Shown here piece after piece: positions 41,458 through 54,240 of a DNA stretch of 64,000 nucleotides. The position numbers and the translations under genes are program-made. The number at the start of each line of letters is the position of its first letter. Position 1 is the first letter of the stretch. Origin of the DNA: Symsagittifera roscoffensis (lineage: Eukaryota > Xenacoelomorpha > Acoela > Convolutidae); NCBI RefSeq assembly GCF_963678635.1, contig NC_087068.1, positions 38,647,649-38,711,648 on the forward strand, read 5' to 3'. The notes beneath the pieces are model-generated. The model did not search any database. It was not told the DNA's origin and worked only from the letters and a program-made list of their open reading frames with translations.

Positions 41458-42920
41458 ATATCTATTATATGTTTAAATGCGGGCTTCACTATCTCACCAC
41501 GTTTAAGTTTTTTCAACGTAATCTTTTGGCTTGTTTAACGAAAGAATTTATTCACGTTCAATTTATATCGTATATTGCAATGGTCAAGATTTTTTTTTTA
41601 TTTTGCTGTTTATTTAAGTGGTTATTTCACCGAGATTAAAACAAGCAGCCCAATAGTGGGATGCTATCCGGATTCCCTAAGAGCTAGCAAATTTGGCCCC
41701 CAATTTTGAATGCCGAATCATTTTTAGTTTACGAGATACGATGATTTTTACGGTTTTTTCAAAATTTTTCAGAAAACTCTAATTACAAAATAATTTACAA
41801 AACTTGAAGTTCGCAACCCAGTAGTTGGGTGCTGTCAGAGAACTCTCAAGGATTGCAAATCTTGCCTCCAAATTTGACAGCTCAAATTCTTGTAGTTTTT
41901 GAGATGGGACGTTTTTTGTAATTTTTTTCAAAAATTTTCAGAAAACTTAAACCAATTTTTTTTTCTTTCAAAATTTGATTTTTTCAACCCTTTAGTTGGG
42001 TGCTGTCAGGGTACTCTCGGGGGTTCAAATCTTGCACCCAAAAATGACTGTTCAAATCTATTCACATTGTAGTTTTCGAGATATGACGTTTTAAGTGATT
42101 TTTTCAAAACATTTTCAGAAAACTTGAATTAATTTTTTTTCTTCAAAATATGAATTTCCCAACCCTGTAATTGGTTGCTTTCAGGGTACTCTCAGTAGTT
42201 CAAATCATGCCTCGAAATATGACTGTTCAAATTCTTGTAGTCTTCGAGATATGACGTTTTTTTTTTACTTTAAAAAAAGTTTTGGTAACTTAAATTAATT
42301 TTTTTTCTTGAAAATTTGAAATTCCTAACTTTGTAGTTAAGTGCTGTCAGGGTACTCTCAGGAGTTACAAAGCTTGTAAAATGCGACTGATCATTTGCTT
42401 TTAGTTTTCGAGATGTGACGTTTTTTGATTTTTTCAAAACTTCAAATAATTTACTGCTAAAAACTTCACAAAATTTGAAACTACTTATTTGAAGAAGATA
42501 CAACCGTATTGTAAGCGTACACCCAGGCGTCGTCAATCTTGCCTCTAAATATGAATGCTCAAATCCTTTTAGTTTTCGAGATATGACATTTTTTTAATGA
42601 TTTTTTTTCGGGAAACTTGGGTTTAAAAAACTCACTTAATTTTAAATTTCCAACCCTGTAGTAGGGTGCTCTCAGGGACTCTCAGTGGTTGCAAATCTGG
42701 CCTCCAAATTTCTCCAGAGGCCCTTAACGTTTTCGAGATGAGGCTTTTATGTTTTTTTAAAATTGGAATTAAATTTTTTAAAATTTGAAATTACCAACCG
42801 TGTAATTGGGTGCAGTCAGAGTACACTTAAAGGTTGCAGATCTTGTTTCCTATATATGCAGTTTTTCATGAGTTTGAGTTGTCGAAAAATTCGAAGCACC
42901 GGAGGTGTGTTTCACGCTAA
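41458..42920 (+). mobile_element. Helitron/HINE-like element, copy 3
   Basis: The head TCTATTATATGTTTAAATGC is preceded by A, as expected for Helitron insertion at AT. Units start near 41,645, 41,811, 41,980, 42,158, 42,324, 42,490, 42,651 and 42,798 (period about 166). The tail GCACCGGAGGTGTG with TTTCACG ends in CTAA at 42,917-42,920, which fits CTRR. The next base is A rather than T. This is the cleanest full-length copy. Confidence 0.65.
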
Positions 42921-45900
42921 ATAATTCTAATTTCTTTGTTTCTACGGCACACTTGGTCTGCAGGCAACGAATACGCCTGGAACGTTCGAATCTGACAGGA
43001 CCTGTTTTTTTTTTCAAACGGGAAATGTTCCGTTTCACAAAAAAATTGTCGGCTCATTATGTGTTTGCTTATGTTTTGGCGTCTTAGTTGTCATATTGTA
43101 GAATTGATGTTTTTAAAAAAAATTCTACATAATAGTTGCTTTTATTGTTCTGATTTACTTCTGATGTTGTTTGTAATTTTACTAACGTTGACTTTTTATG
43201 TTTTTTTTCCGCTTAAAAACTTTATTCTTTCAAAATTATTCCAACCTATTTTTTATCGGCCTTGTGACACAATTTCGATTCGTTTCAAGAAAAACAAAAT
43301 TTTTATGCCCAGCTCTGGATTGCACAAAATGCTAGAAATCTTAATAGAAATTTTAGTTCAACTTTTGCATGGCAATTTTTTTTCGGCTTTTTAGTTATTT
43401 TTTCCTTCTCTTTCGGCTTGATAGGTTTTAACCTATATTATATGGACTTTTTCACCATTCTGGGTTTCTGTATTTTGAGGGCGAGGGGGACTTATTAACT
43501 TAAGTTTTCTTGATTTTTTTCCGGCTTAGGGTTTCTTCGAAAGTATTTTACGACTTTGTTATCTCTTGGTAATTTTTTTCCGATGCTTAATTCAGATTCC
43601 ATTGTATTTTCGATGGTTTTTTTTTTTTTTTAGGTTAAGCGGTTTTCTTGTTTTGTATCGCAATTTGAATCATAACTCCGTTGAATTTCGAGTTTTTTCG
43701 ATAATTTTTGGCTGTAATGTTTTCTCGGCTGTTCGGTAAAAAGTTATGATTTCTTTGAAAGATTAACTAATATCAAGAAAATGTCAACGACAAAAGACCG
43801 TCCGAATTAGCGTCTAAAGTTCAAAAATTTTCAAAAATAGGTATTGAAGGGATATTAGTACAACAAAACTTCTAAGATGACGGGATTTCAACCCCGGTTG
43901 TTTAGATTACGAGTCGTCTGTCATATGATAATTCAAGACTAGTATTGTCTTGAATGCAAATATGAGCAGTTCTATTTTCCAGAAACGGCCTGACACAAAA
44001 ATTAATGTTCCGTTTTCACAATTTGAGTAGGGAAGGAACTTTGGAGTTGATCTGTTGCTTTTTTCTAAATTTAGGAAAAAACTATCAAAACGAAATTATT
44101 CAGTCTTTTCAAACATGAAGTTAGAACAGTTCCGATTTTGAAAAACAAAATTCAAAGAGCATCATTAAGTTACAGATAAGCGAAGCTCTTAAAATTTCTT
44201 AAACAAAATTCCCTAATTCCAAAATTTTTTGACCAAGTTTCAACGCATTGCCCACGAATTTCGTGAATTGTTTATATAAAGCAATGAAGAGCTAATCAAA
44301 TTTGTTTTTTGTTGACATTTTTTGAATGCAAGGATAATGCCGGAGAATGACAGATTTGGAGTGCCTGCATGTTTCAAGTTTTTTTAAAAAACAATTGTAT
44401 ATGCGTCTTCGGCGTTTTGAAAACCACACTGTTCTTGTTCTCTGGTTAGTGCTGCATGTGCTCAGTTAGGTGTCTACTGACCGTTTAACCACCAATCAGT
44501 TCTACTGATGATAGAGAGGCTTCAAGGGATGGGACAGTTAGTAGAAGCAGTAACCGCAAAGTGAACAACTTCAAGTTTTGTTTTTGATACGACTAGTGAT
44601 TTTCAGAAATATGAGTGATGAATTTGAACTCTTTTATTTAAATTGGTTTTTTACCTACTACCATTGTACAATCATTTTAAATATTGATGCAGAGCTTAGA
44701 CCTCATTAATTTGTCTAGACAATGCCATAAATCTGCTGCTTTATGTTTATTCAAACTTAAGTATTTTTTTCCATTATTTTCTATGTTTTCAGATTTATAT
44801 ATTTGTTCTTTTTTTGAAGATCTCAAATTTCGTATTCCATTTGGTAAAACGGGCAGTGCTCTGTAACCCAATTGGGTTCGTTAACTGTCCTCTCACTGTT
44901 TCTGGTGCTTCATGTTTAAATTCTCGATATATGCATATTTACCATTAACAATGAGAAATAAATTCTTTCTCTTGTTTCTTTTTCCAGTAAACTCAAGGAA
45001 ATAAGAAAAAAACAAGATTCTCCTATTTTGGAAAAAATACATCTCGCTTAGATTTTTATGAGTTATGGGGTTGTTTGTGATTGGTTTGTGTTTTTATAAA
45101 ACTAACCCAAGTAGAGAAAACCGGGTAATTTAAATTTCACTTTCCAAATAAAAGTCATTCACGATTTTTTTCGCATTATTTTCGCTTCTTGATAGAAGAT
45201 CGTAATTCGCATTATGTTAACAAGTTAATTTGAATTTAACGCAAAAATTATTCAAACTACAATATGCCAAAAAATCAAATTTGAGCGTGAAATCAAATAC
45301 GAAGCAAGTATCAATCATAAACAAATCATAAATTTTAAGACATTAGCGAGATGCACTTTTTCAAAATAGAATTTTCCCAAGTAGTGTTTTTTGGTTTGTT
45401 CACTTTATTACAAGTTTTCTAACTCTGTTGGCTTTGATTTAAAAAAATATAGGAAATATCATATATTTTTAGGGAAAAGAGTTCAGATCGTGTTCGTGTA
45501 ATTTTGATCTTGCTTTTCTCTATTGATCTTCTTACCACTTCTTCTCTATTGATCTTTTTCCCTAATTGTTTTCCAATTTTCGAAGAAAATAACGGAAAAA
45601 ATATGCTGATTAGTTTTTTAACGCGCACCAATATTTGTGATCGAAATAGCAGTTTTGATGGATATTTTTTGATATGAAACATTGGAAAAATCGTTGCTTT
45701 TGCAGATAGTTTGTTAAGTTTAAATATAATGCAAGTGTCCTGAATTTTTGCGTTTTTGTTTTTTAATGCTGAAGAGAACGTGCAAGTAGTATTTTTTTGT
45801 GAACAATGCTTTTTTTTTCCTAATCAAAAGCGCCTCCTTTGTTTTTCACCTAAAGCATTCCCGTGAACAACGAAGCACAAAAAATTTGTTGTCTCCTAAC

Positions 45901-46679
45901 TCCACTTTACTTGGCTTCTTAACTCCACTTTCTATCTTAACTCCACTTTCCTAAACAAATGAATTTTGTTTAATACAGTTTGGCAGATTGTACGGAAGAC
46001 CTTTTTCACGAAGGTTTTCATCTTTCCAACCCTAACATATTTTGAACAGAATATTTAGACAAAACAGAAAAAGTGTGAATTAAATTTAGTTTTAAAGTGA
46101 AACTAAATTGACCGAGTTTTCTTATATTTAGTGAGTATTGTGAAAAAAATTGTCTATCATCAGCAAATCATCAATTGCGCGCATTTTTCTTTAATTTTGG
46201 TTTTAGTGTTTGATTTACTCCTACAATATGTAACTTTACCTAACTTGACTACGTATTTCCTTTTTTTTATTTTGCTAAAAAATTACTCGGCCTAATTTAT
46301 TTTTCATCGGCTTAATGAAAAATAAATTAGGTCTATTTTTCATCGGCTTAATGACCTAATTTTGGGTCTTTTCAAGGGAAACACAATTTTAACACTTCCC
46401 CCGCACTTTTCAAATTGGTTGTGTGCTTACCAATCGGTTCGCTGAAATTTATTTTTTCGTTTTAAAAAGTGTTTTCACTTTATCGAGATTTTTTTGTTTT
46501 TCTCACACACTTGTACTGAGTTTCAAAAAAGGTATCAATCGAAAGACTGCCCATTTCCCTGTGCGACTGAATACTCCACTAGAGTCTTTTTCTAGTTGAC
46601 CTTCTGCTTATCGCCTTCGAAAAAGTGTGGGGGATTATTTGACCCATTTTTTTGGATTTTTTTTTGATAACTACCCTTC
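42921..46679. other. AT-rich non-coding DNA
   Basis: Short ORFs (for example 43,059-43,394) are hydrophobic by base composition and lack domains. A dispersed repeat lies at 45,610-46,010. No RNA gene is identified. Confidence 0.45.
45610..46010 (+). repeat. Dispersed repeat family 4
   Basis: The first 100 bases (CGCACCAATATTTGTGATC) match about 56,290-56,375. The remainder (ATGCTGAAGAGAACGTGC, AACTCCACTTTCC, TTTGGCAGATTGT) matches 63,055-63,255. AACTCCACTTT is repeated three times here at 45,898-45,955. Confidence 0.6.
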
Positions 46680-47760
46680 TCACATTTGAGTTTTCGGTTT
46701 ATTCAATTAGAACTGTTTAGAAACGCTCCCCGATTTTTTCTAACAAAAAATTATGGCCCTCGGAATAGGCCACTTTTTGATTCTTGACGGTTTTGTGATT
46801 CTTTTTGATTTTTCTCGAAAATTAATATCTCAAATCTGATATTGTGGGTTCAAGGGAGTTGACGGGCACTGTTAAGCTCCCCTACATTATTGGCCGCTCG
46901 CAAAGTGTTTCGATACAAAAAGTTATTGCCCTCAGAAAAATCAAATTTTTGATTTTTTGACCGTTTTTCAAACTTTTTGAATATTATCGAAAACTTTCCT
47001 GCCATATCTGAGATTTCGGGTACAATTCGAAGAAGGGGTTGTTGGAAACTCATTTGGTTTTTGGAGCACTCCCAAGTTTTTCTGACACCGTTTTTGAAAG
47101 TTTTTTGTTTTTTTTTAATCGAAAAATACTCTCTTAAATCTGACATTTTGGGTTTAATCGAAATGATAGGTTGTATAAATTCCTTCTGCGTGAGCGGCTC
47201 CACTCTGTTTTTACACAAAACACTATGTTCCTCGGAAATGACCGTTTTTTGGACTTTTCTCCGTTTTGTTGACGTTTTTTAGGACTTTTCTCGCTAGCTG
47301 TACTGCCAAATCTGATATCAAAGGTTTAGTCTAAACTAAAGGTTGTTGAAAGCCTCCGGTTATAATTGGCGAAGCCCAGTTTGCTGAAGAAAAAACGTTA
47401 TGGCTTTCAAACAAGTCTTGGAAACTTTTTGACTTCACGCGAAAACTACCGAGCCAATTCTCAGGTTGTGTTAAACAGAGATACCCGGTTTTGGGAATCT
47501 TTTCTGCATAAGCGACCACGACCTGCTTTTTGTTGAAACAAAATATGCATTTTGGAAAGTTTTTGACCGTTTTTTAGAGCTTAAGACCGTTTTTTTAAGA
47601 AATTTTTTGAATTTTCTTTATAGTTACCCAATTAAATCTGAGATGAAAATTTCAATTGAAAAAACGGTTACAATAATTGTTTCTACAGAAGGGGCGATTC
47701 CTTAACTTTTTGTAGAAGAAATGCTATATCCTTGGGAAAATTGGTTATCTCAAAAATAGT
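46680..47760 (+). repeat. Diverged tandem array, period about 200 bp
   Basis: Five or so degenerate units share ATCTGATATT-GGGTT, a GGTTGTTGGAAA-like string, ATTATGGCCCTCGGAAA and TTTTTGACCGTTTTT, at intervals near 200 bases. Overlapping ORFs on both strands are by-products. Confidence 0.6.
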
Positions 47761-48767
47761 AGAGAAACAACTAAGGTTTTGGGCAAAGTCCAATTTTTGA
47801 AATCTTTTTCGTGCCGTTTGAGTATAGAAAATTTATTCAGTATCAAGCACGTATCTTCAGCTTAAGCTGCGCCCCTAGTTGTTTTTTAAAGAGTTATACG
47901 AAAATTTTGTAACCTAGTTTTTTCAACATTAAATTTTCAACTTTTTATATGTATGTGTTATATCGCAAGTGGTGCGAAGATCCGCTTCGCCTCTTTGTCA
48001 TATGATTCCCCTTGTAATAAACGCCATCAAATGACAAAACTTCTTTCATTTGCTAGCAATGGATTATTGTCTCGTACTTTGTCAAATTTGCCTAATTGTC
48101 ATATTCCTCACAACTCCGACCCTTGGCGCTATGATATTTCAGTTCTAAACAGCATTTCTAATTTTGCTTTGAAACTTCAAATTTTTTATTATGAAGCGTT
48201 TATGAAGTCAGTACCTTGAAAACATGGTTTCTGTATCACCCTTTTCGAAACTTAAGCACGAGTAGCAAGGTAACTTTTGCACAAACAATGATAGAACATG
48301 AAACTGGATGAATTGAGTGGGTCGAATTTGACTTGAGAACTTTCATTTTTGATTTTTTTTGTTGATGAGTGGCTAGGACATAAACCGATCAAGTTTATTG
48401 AATCTGATATAATAAATCCCGCGGTAGAAGAACGCCTTTTTCAATTAGACATATTATCAATCCTTCCAGTTCCATAGTCTACCATATAAATACTAGAACA
48501 CAATATTAATTACAAAATAATACGACAATAACACAATTTCATTACACAAAAAATTATAGCTCATCCCAGCTATAACGTCAGCATCAAAAATTTCCGACGA
48601 TTCCCCAAACGAAACTGGTCAGAATTTGAATTCCAACTGCAATGATAGGTTGCAGTCGCGAATGTTGTAAATGAACCGAAGGAAGGATACCTTCATCTGC
48701 ATTTGCATAAGGGTGCTTTGCAGTACCACTCACTGAAATTTAAGGAGCAAAAAAAAACAAGTTTAAT
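47761..48767. other. Non-coding DNA
   Basis: A hairpin GCGAAG-ATCCG-CTTCGC follows TATCGCAAGTGGT near 47,970. The string ATCGCAAGTGGTG recurs at about 41,138. The ORF 47,953-48,219 shows no domain. Otherwise nothing is identified. Confidence 0.4.
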
Positions 48768-51700
48768 TTGGCGGTATTAAGAGCTTACTTTTGCAATCCA
48801 AATTTGACTGAGCTTCAAATGATTAATCTAGAATCGATGAAGTTTGATCAGAGAACTTTGAAACCAGATATGTTTTTGGTTGAGCTTCAAACAACGGTAA
48901 AGCAATCATTACCATATCTAGCCCTCTCCCAGTCGCTCCAGCAGCTAAAGGCGGGACAGTTGAACCAAAGCGAGTTGCAAGAGAAGCCGCAGCAAACGAC
49001 GAATGACAAAAATTTGCATTTCAAGAAAAAAAAAACGTTTTTCGGGTTTTTGAAAAAACTGTATCGTTTTTACTCAGACTAAAGCTTCTTGAACAGCCAC
49101 CCAACCCAAAAATGATCAATTTTTGCACCCTAGTGAGTCTAATGCTAGTTTTTAACGGCTTTTTTCCCTCAGACACTAACTCGACACAGCTTTAATGTAT
49201 CTCCAGTCCGACCAAACACAAAACCGTCTTAACGCACTTACTAAAATCACTTCAACCCAGAAACTATGGAAATCGCGCATTGACAAATAGTGGAAAAACA
49301 TGGCTTATGATACAGAAAGCCACAACACAAATCAAATCAGTCAACAGCGATTAGTGGAACAATTTTTTGTCCGCGGCAACAAGGATACAATCCAAAATTC
49401 CGTGATCAGGGATTTCAAAATTGGATCAAACATCAGAATAACTATAGACAATTTATTCAGCCATCTGAAGTTTGCAGTATGGCCAACACCCAATAGAATG
49501 CTCCAGTGGGAGCAGTGTCCCAAATCAGACGACCTTGCCCTATGTTGCAATAACGCAGCATGACCGAAGAGTATGCTTTCGTTGTTGACTTGCAGGACAC
49601 GTAGTACAGATGTTTTCACTTACCAGGAAGCCTCCAAAGAGTAGTTGTCAAATCTTTTATAGAACAGAGCCGAAAAACTAATTACTTAAACCGCTTAACA
49701 CACATAAACCTTCTACTAATTTTTTCTACAATAAATAAGAATAAAAATATATACCTAACTCAGATAAAAAACACTGATTTATGCGCTGTTATCCCCCATT
49801 AAGGTAAGATAGTTGAAATTTTGTACCCATTTTGTTGATTCAGAATCCGAAAATTTACTAAAAACAGAAATTGTACACCCATTTGTGCAACTTGAAAGAA
49901 AGGCGGGTCTTTGTGGTACGTCCTCAATAACTACATTAAGCTCGTAAAGTACAGCTGTTTCGTGTATTTTCAATTCACACGTAAAACCAATAACAATAAC
50001 AAGTGTAGCAAATGGAAGTGCAACATTAAGCCTCATCTCCTCAAACCATTTCATAGCTTGTCCAAATTGGATCTAAAACCAATTTCATTTGCTAAGTTCA
50101 CCTAAACTTTGAATTTTTTGAATTGACTCAACACCAACGTATGCATGCCGTCTGCTGATTTAAAAAATCTTTCACACCCTATAAAACTAAGTGTCAGACT
50201 GAGGAAAAATTTGGTACCAAATCCCGAAACGCATCCATTTCCCCCAGCAAACATGTCACTTATCCAACAATCAATTTATGATATAGCTTGAAAAAATTCA
50301 AAGTTGAAAGCAAAACACCTAACGAAAACGAAGCCGATAAAACTTGGTTTCTTTCACAGTTTCAATGGTCGGATTTAAAAATTCAAGCTAAAGAGAAAAA
50401 TAAACTGCAATTTTTTTTTGGTTTTTTATGACAATTTCGCCTGAAAGAGATCTTATTGACAATATAACAAGGACTATAAATTTAGGTCAAACCGAGAACA
50501 CAAACTACCAATATAAGCATAAAAACCTTCGATGAACAAACGTCTAAGAGATCAACATCAAGTTGATTTAACCTTGATGCTGTACTACAACAATATTACA
50601 ACACTTTCAAATTACCGCTATAGCAGCCCAAATTTTTTATCAGCGGAGAAGAATGGAACGTTAGCACTCCTAATTGACCTTCGTCGCTTAAATGATCTCT
50701 TCAGGCATGAATACAGAAACAAGATTTCCGATTTCAGACCTATCAGATGCAGTGAATCACTTTGCAGGCAAAAATTTTATTTTGTTTTGCAAGCTAGATT
50801 GCTCCCAAGGTTATCAATACGTGCAAATAGCTGATGACCTACTAATCCAGCTTTTAGCTTTCAGTTTCGCATCCAGAACATATGCCTACAAGTGTTTAGC
50901 ACAAGGACTGAGTAAGTGCGTCACATGTTTTTGTTCATTTGTAGGAACATACCTAAACTCTTGTTTGGCTGCTGAACTGTGTATGCAGGACATGGATGAT
51001 ATAGCAGTAGCTTGTACAGAGTTAGCGAACTCGTCATCAGTCTGTCAGAAAGCTTTGCATGCACTAGAAAGTCAGGTTCAAATCTCTTGCCAGCAAAATG
51101 CCAGTTTGGTGTGAGAAAATTGAACTTTTTGTGTTTATGATCACTACACAAGGGATAACAGCCTAGACGGAAAGTTACAGTTTATTTGCAGCTTAAGATT
51201 GCCAAAAACTCCGAAACAAATAGGATCAATCAAGATATTTTATCAGTTTTTCCGTAGCTATATACCGAACCTCAGCGGAAATGATAGCTTGAAAAAATTC
51301 AAAGTCGAAGGCAAAACACCTAACGAAAACGAAGCCGATAAAACGACAAATTTTTACAAAACGACACAGCTCATAACTGATCAAACACAGCAAAAGCACT
51401 GGGCACCGCTAAGAACGACTTGATGAAAGCAACACAGATAACACTGAAACCTGGAAAACAGTTTATAGTAGTAACAGATGCTATTTTACCGAGCAGGATT
51501 CGTCCTGATGATTGAAGACTATGTAACAAATAACAGATGAAACCTCCGCAACAAAATTCTACCCACTAGTTGGTTATAATTTGTTTATCTCAACCCAACT
51601 ATAGCTGTCGATCTATTGTTTAGAAGTATTGGCAGTATATTTTTTACTTATATGACATATTTTGTACCCATTTCTTTTGGGATGCAGAGAAACCAATAAT

Positions 51701-53450
51701 AGTGATGATTGATATTCAGATCTTAAAATGATTCTTCGAAGTGCAAACAAAACATCGTCACTTTGGCACTTCATCGACAGAGTTCTTTCTTTTATTATTG
51801 TGGAACGACATATGCCAGGAAAAGCCAACAATGCAGCTGATTTTTTATCCGAGATGGAAATTGACCTAACCCAACTGATTCAAGGTTATGAATGTCCGAA
51901 AAAAAACCAACCAAGGAAATTGAAGTATCTAATGACAGCTAAGTCTAGATAGTCGATGCAATCAATTTTTGAAAACATAACAATAAAAACAGACAACAAG
52001 GAGTTACGAAAGAAAAATTAATACATACACTTCAGCAAAATCGAATAGTCGATGAGCTTCTTCCTCATTTTTCTTCGAAATAGCCCTTTCAGAAATATCG
52101 CAGTTAGAAACTTTTAAAATTAAAACAAAACTACAATAATTAAACTCAGTTGAAGTGCAGAACCTTTTTTGATGAGCTGCTACACAGTAACACAATGAGT
52201 CCTTTAGACCTTAAACATGAGCAACAGCCATACATGAACCTACAAATATATTAAGAAATGGCTAGTTAAAAAGTCGAAATTTGTCTGAAGAAAAAAAAAC
52301 CCACCCCGAGCACAAATATTCCGTCACTTTCGTATCGAAAGTCGGAACAATAACTTTAAAACAAATCAAAAACGAACGATTTTCAGATTGGTACGAGAAC
52401 GTAGACTTAGCGCGCTACATCCCCAATACTTCATACTATTCAACAATTGAGTGAAAGCCGCCTCTTCTTTTTCTCGGGAGAGATCCAATCAAGCCACTAG
52501 ATGTGCGTTTCAAAAATACGTCTCTTTATGAAGCAGACCCATCTTTTGAACAACCGAGAACTGCAAGAAGCTGTTGCTACAATTTAGTTATTTAGAAAAA
52601 AAAAAGGCATCAATATGAAAGTTACCTTCCTTTTGCTCTTTCTTGAATCCAGAAATCACTGATCAATCTGAATTAGCAGCAATTTTTTTTTTGCAAAAAT
52701 GGTTGCCTCTGTATTGAGTGGAAAATACATGCGACATCGATTTACTTGATTCGAAAACTAGACACAAACTACACTCAAATTGTACATCGGATGCGTCTTA
52801 AGCCTATTGAAACACCATTGGGTGTTAATGACATCCCTCAATAAAATGAGACTACTTTTGTAGCCGACCTATCATTAGGTGGGTATAGAGGTAAACAAGC
52901 GCTGATCGACTCGCGATTACAAGACGCCCAAAACTCAATCATGGATTCAACATTAGAGACTAACGATAGGGAATGACGGATGTACAATGGATTCTTAGTC
53001 AACGACCATACCTTTGCCAACCGTACCTCCCGCCCCAGTTGCTCACGATCCGAGCCCACCTACTTTGGCAGAGCCACCAGATGGCATGCCCGAAGAAAAC
53101 GTTGATGACGACTCTCCGGAAATGTTGAACATTCAAGGCAATGAATAAAAGTCAGAGCCACGTAATTTCCGAGCTTTAAAGAAATTCATAAACTAAAATG
53201 ACCTATGAATGAAACAGATACATTCTTCGCTGAAAGAAATGATTATCCCACTCAAGAAGAATAACCGTATCATTTTTTGACTTTGTTTTGACTTCATTGA
53301 TGTACCACGACTAGTTCATACTCACGTACAACTAGTTCATACTCACGAGCGCGTTCCACTTTATGAAAGACCCGTAGAATCATCTCAACGACGTTCAGTT
53401 CCCAAAACAACCAAATCAGTACGATTTAAAGACCAACCGCAGACAACTTG
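48768..53450 (+). pseudogene. Decayed Ty3/gypsy element (gag and pol remnants)
   Basis: A gag-like remnant (48,768-49,082, FDQRTLKPDMFLVELQT) is followed by broken frames. RT is recognisable at 50,692-51,114: KLDCSQGYQ (motif A), YKCLAQGLS, and DMDDIAVA as motif C at about 50,986-51,009. The connection domain follows (51,199 on, FYQFFRSYIPNL). RNase H remnants run from about 51,455 (FIVVTDAIL) to 51,950, ending with HMPGKANNAADFLS. Integrase and tail are barely readable to about 53,180. Stops and frameshifts separate all parts, so no protein can be made. A 60-base block at 50,284-50,343 is repeated at 51,276-51,337, and a foreign 94-bp repeat sits at 52,257. No LTRs found. Confidence 0.7.
52257..52350 (+). 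repeat. Hairpin-ended repeat, 94-bp terminal fragment
   Basis: Nearly identical to the right end of copy 1 (28,680-28,775), beginning ATGGCTAGTTAAAAAGTCG. It is embedded within the decayed plus-strand gypsy element. Confidence 0.65.
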
Positions 53451-53549
53451 AGAACTCTCTTGTCTCCGTTATTGAGACATGCACTGCGACGTCACTTCTA
53501 TCTGCTGCTAGAACACAGGATACCATTTATTGTGACACTCATAGGAACG

Positions 53550-54240
53550 CTGCCCGGGTCGAGATCCCGCTCAAAAACCGCTCAAGATTTGAGCGGTTTG
53601 AGCGGTTTTCCAGCAAGATTTGAGCGGTTTGGGCGGTTTGGGCGGTTTTTTTTGGAAAAACCGCTCAAACCGCTCAAATCTTGCTTAAAAAACCGCTCAA
53701 AAACGGCTCATTTGTTGCGGTGATTTTTGAACGGTTTTTCAAGCAAGATTTGAGCGGTTTTTGAGCGGTCTTCCCGGGTCGAGGTCCCAGACTCAACGTT
53801 TCTCTTCTCTGCAAAACTCGAACGAACACGTTCATCCAGGGGCGACCAATATGTAGTAATTTTCCAAAAAGTGCCCAAAAACAACATTGTGACCAGCTCC
53901 TCCCCCCCCCCCCCCACCCAACAAACCCCCTCCCCAGCGTACCCCCCCCCCCCCCACCGACTAACGGATAAGGCGTCTGACTGCGAATCAGAAGATTGCG
54001 GGATCGAATCCCTCTGTGGTCGACTTTTTATTATTAAATCTTGCGCGGTTTTTTTAGATAAACCGCTCAAAACCGTTCAAATCTTGCGCGGTTTTTGAGC
54101 GGTTTTTTAAGATAAACCGTTCAAAAACCGCTCAAACCGCTCATTTTGAAGCAAGATTTTGAGCGTAATTGTCTAAAAAAACCGCTCAAACCGCTCAAAT
54201 CTTGCTTCAAATTAAGTGAAAAATCTCGACTCGGGTGGAA
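53550..54240. repeat. Palindrome-rich element built of AACCGCTCAAA repeats
   Basis: Two blocks (53,565-53,782 and 54,042-54,205) consist of many direct and inverted copies of AACCGCTCAAA / TTTGAGCGGTTT, so either strand can fold into long hairpins. CCCGGGTCGAGATCCC at the left end is roughly inverted at the right end (TCTCGACTCGGG near 54,223), with another direct copy at 53,774. Between the blocks lie long C homopolymers and a tRNA-like sequence. No target duplication is evident. Confidence 0.65.
53947..54022 (+). tRNA. tRNA-Arg-like sequence, anticodon GCG, probably a pseudogene
   Basis: The D-loop AACGGATA with stem AGGC, an anticodon arm TCTGA-CTGCGAA-TCAGA, a T-arm with GATCGAATCCC and a 3' acceptor strand TGTGGTCG are in correct order and spacing. 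They are followed after two bases by a TTTTT Pol III terminator (54,025). The anticodon reads GCG rather than the usual ACG or TCG. The 5' acceptor strand is replaced by a C run and one D-stem and one T-stem pair are broken, so function is doubtful. Confidence 0.5.

Noticed and set aside
35850-42900. CRISPR-like regular repeats
   Set aside because: Unit length about 165 bp, eukaryotic context, and Helitron-like ends. These are minisatellites.
43059-43394. 111-codon hydrophobic ORF as a membrane protein
   Set aside because: T-rich DNA gives Phe/Leu-rich frames by chance. No supporting signals.
43860-43935. tRNA-like stretch on the minus strand (CTCGTAA loop, GGGGTTGAAATCCC)
   Set aside because: Anticodon and acceptor stems do not pair and no D-arm is visible. 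Probably coincidence.
47953-48219. 88-codon ORF as a gene
   Set aside because: No domain, low-complexity neighbours, and length expected by chance.
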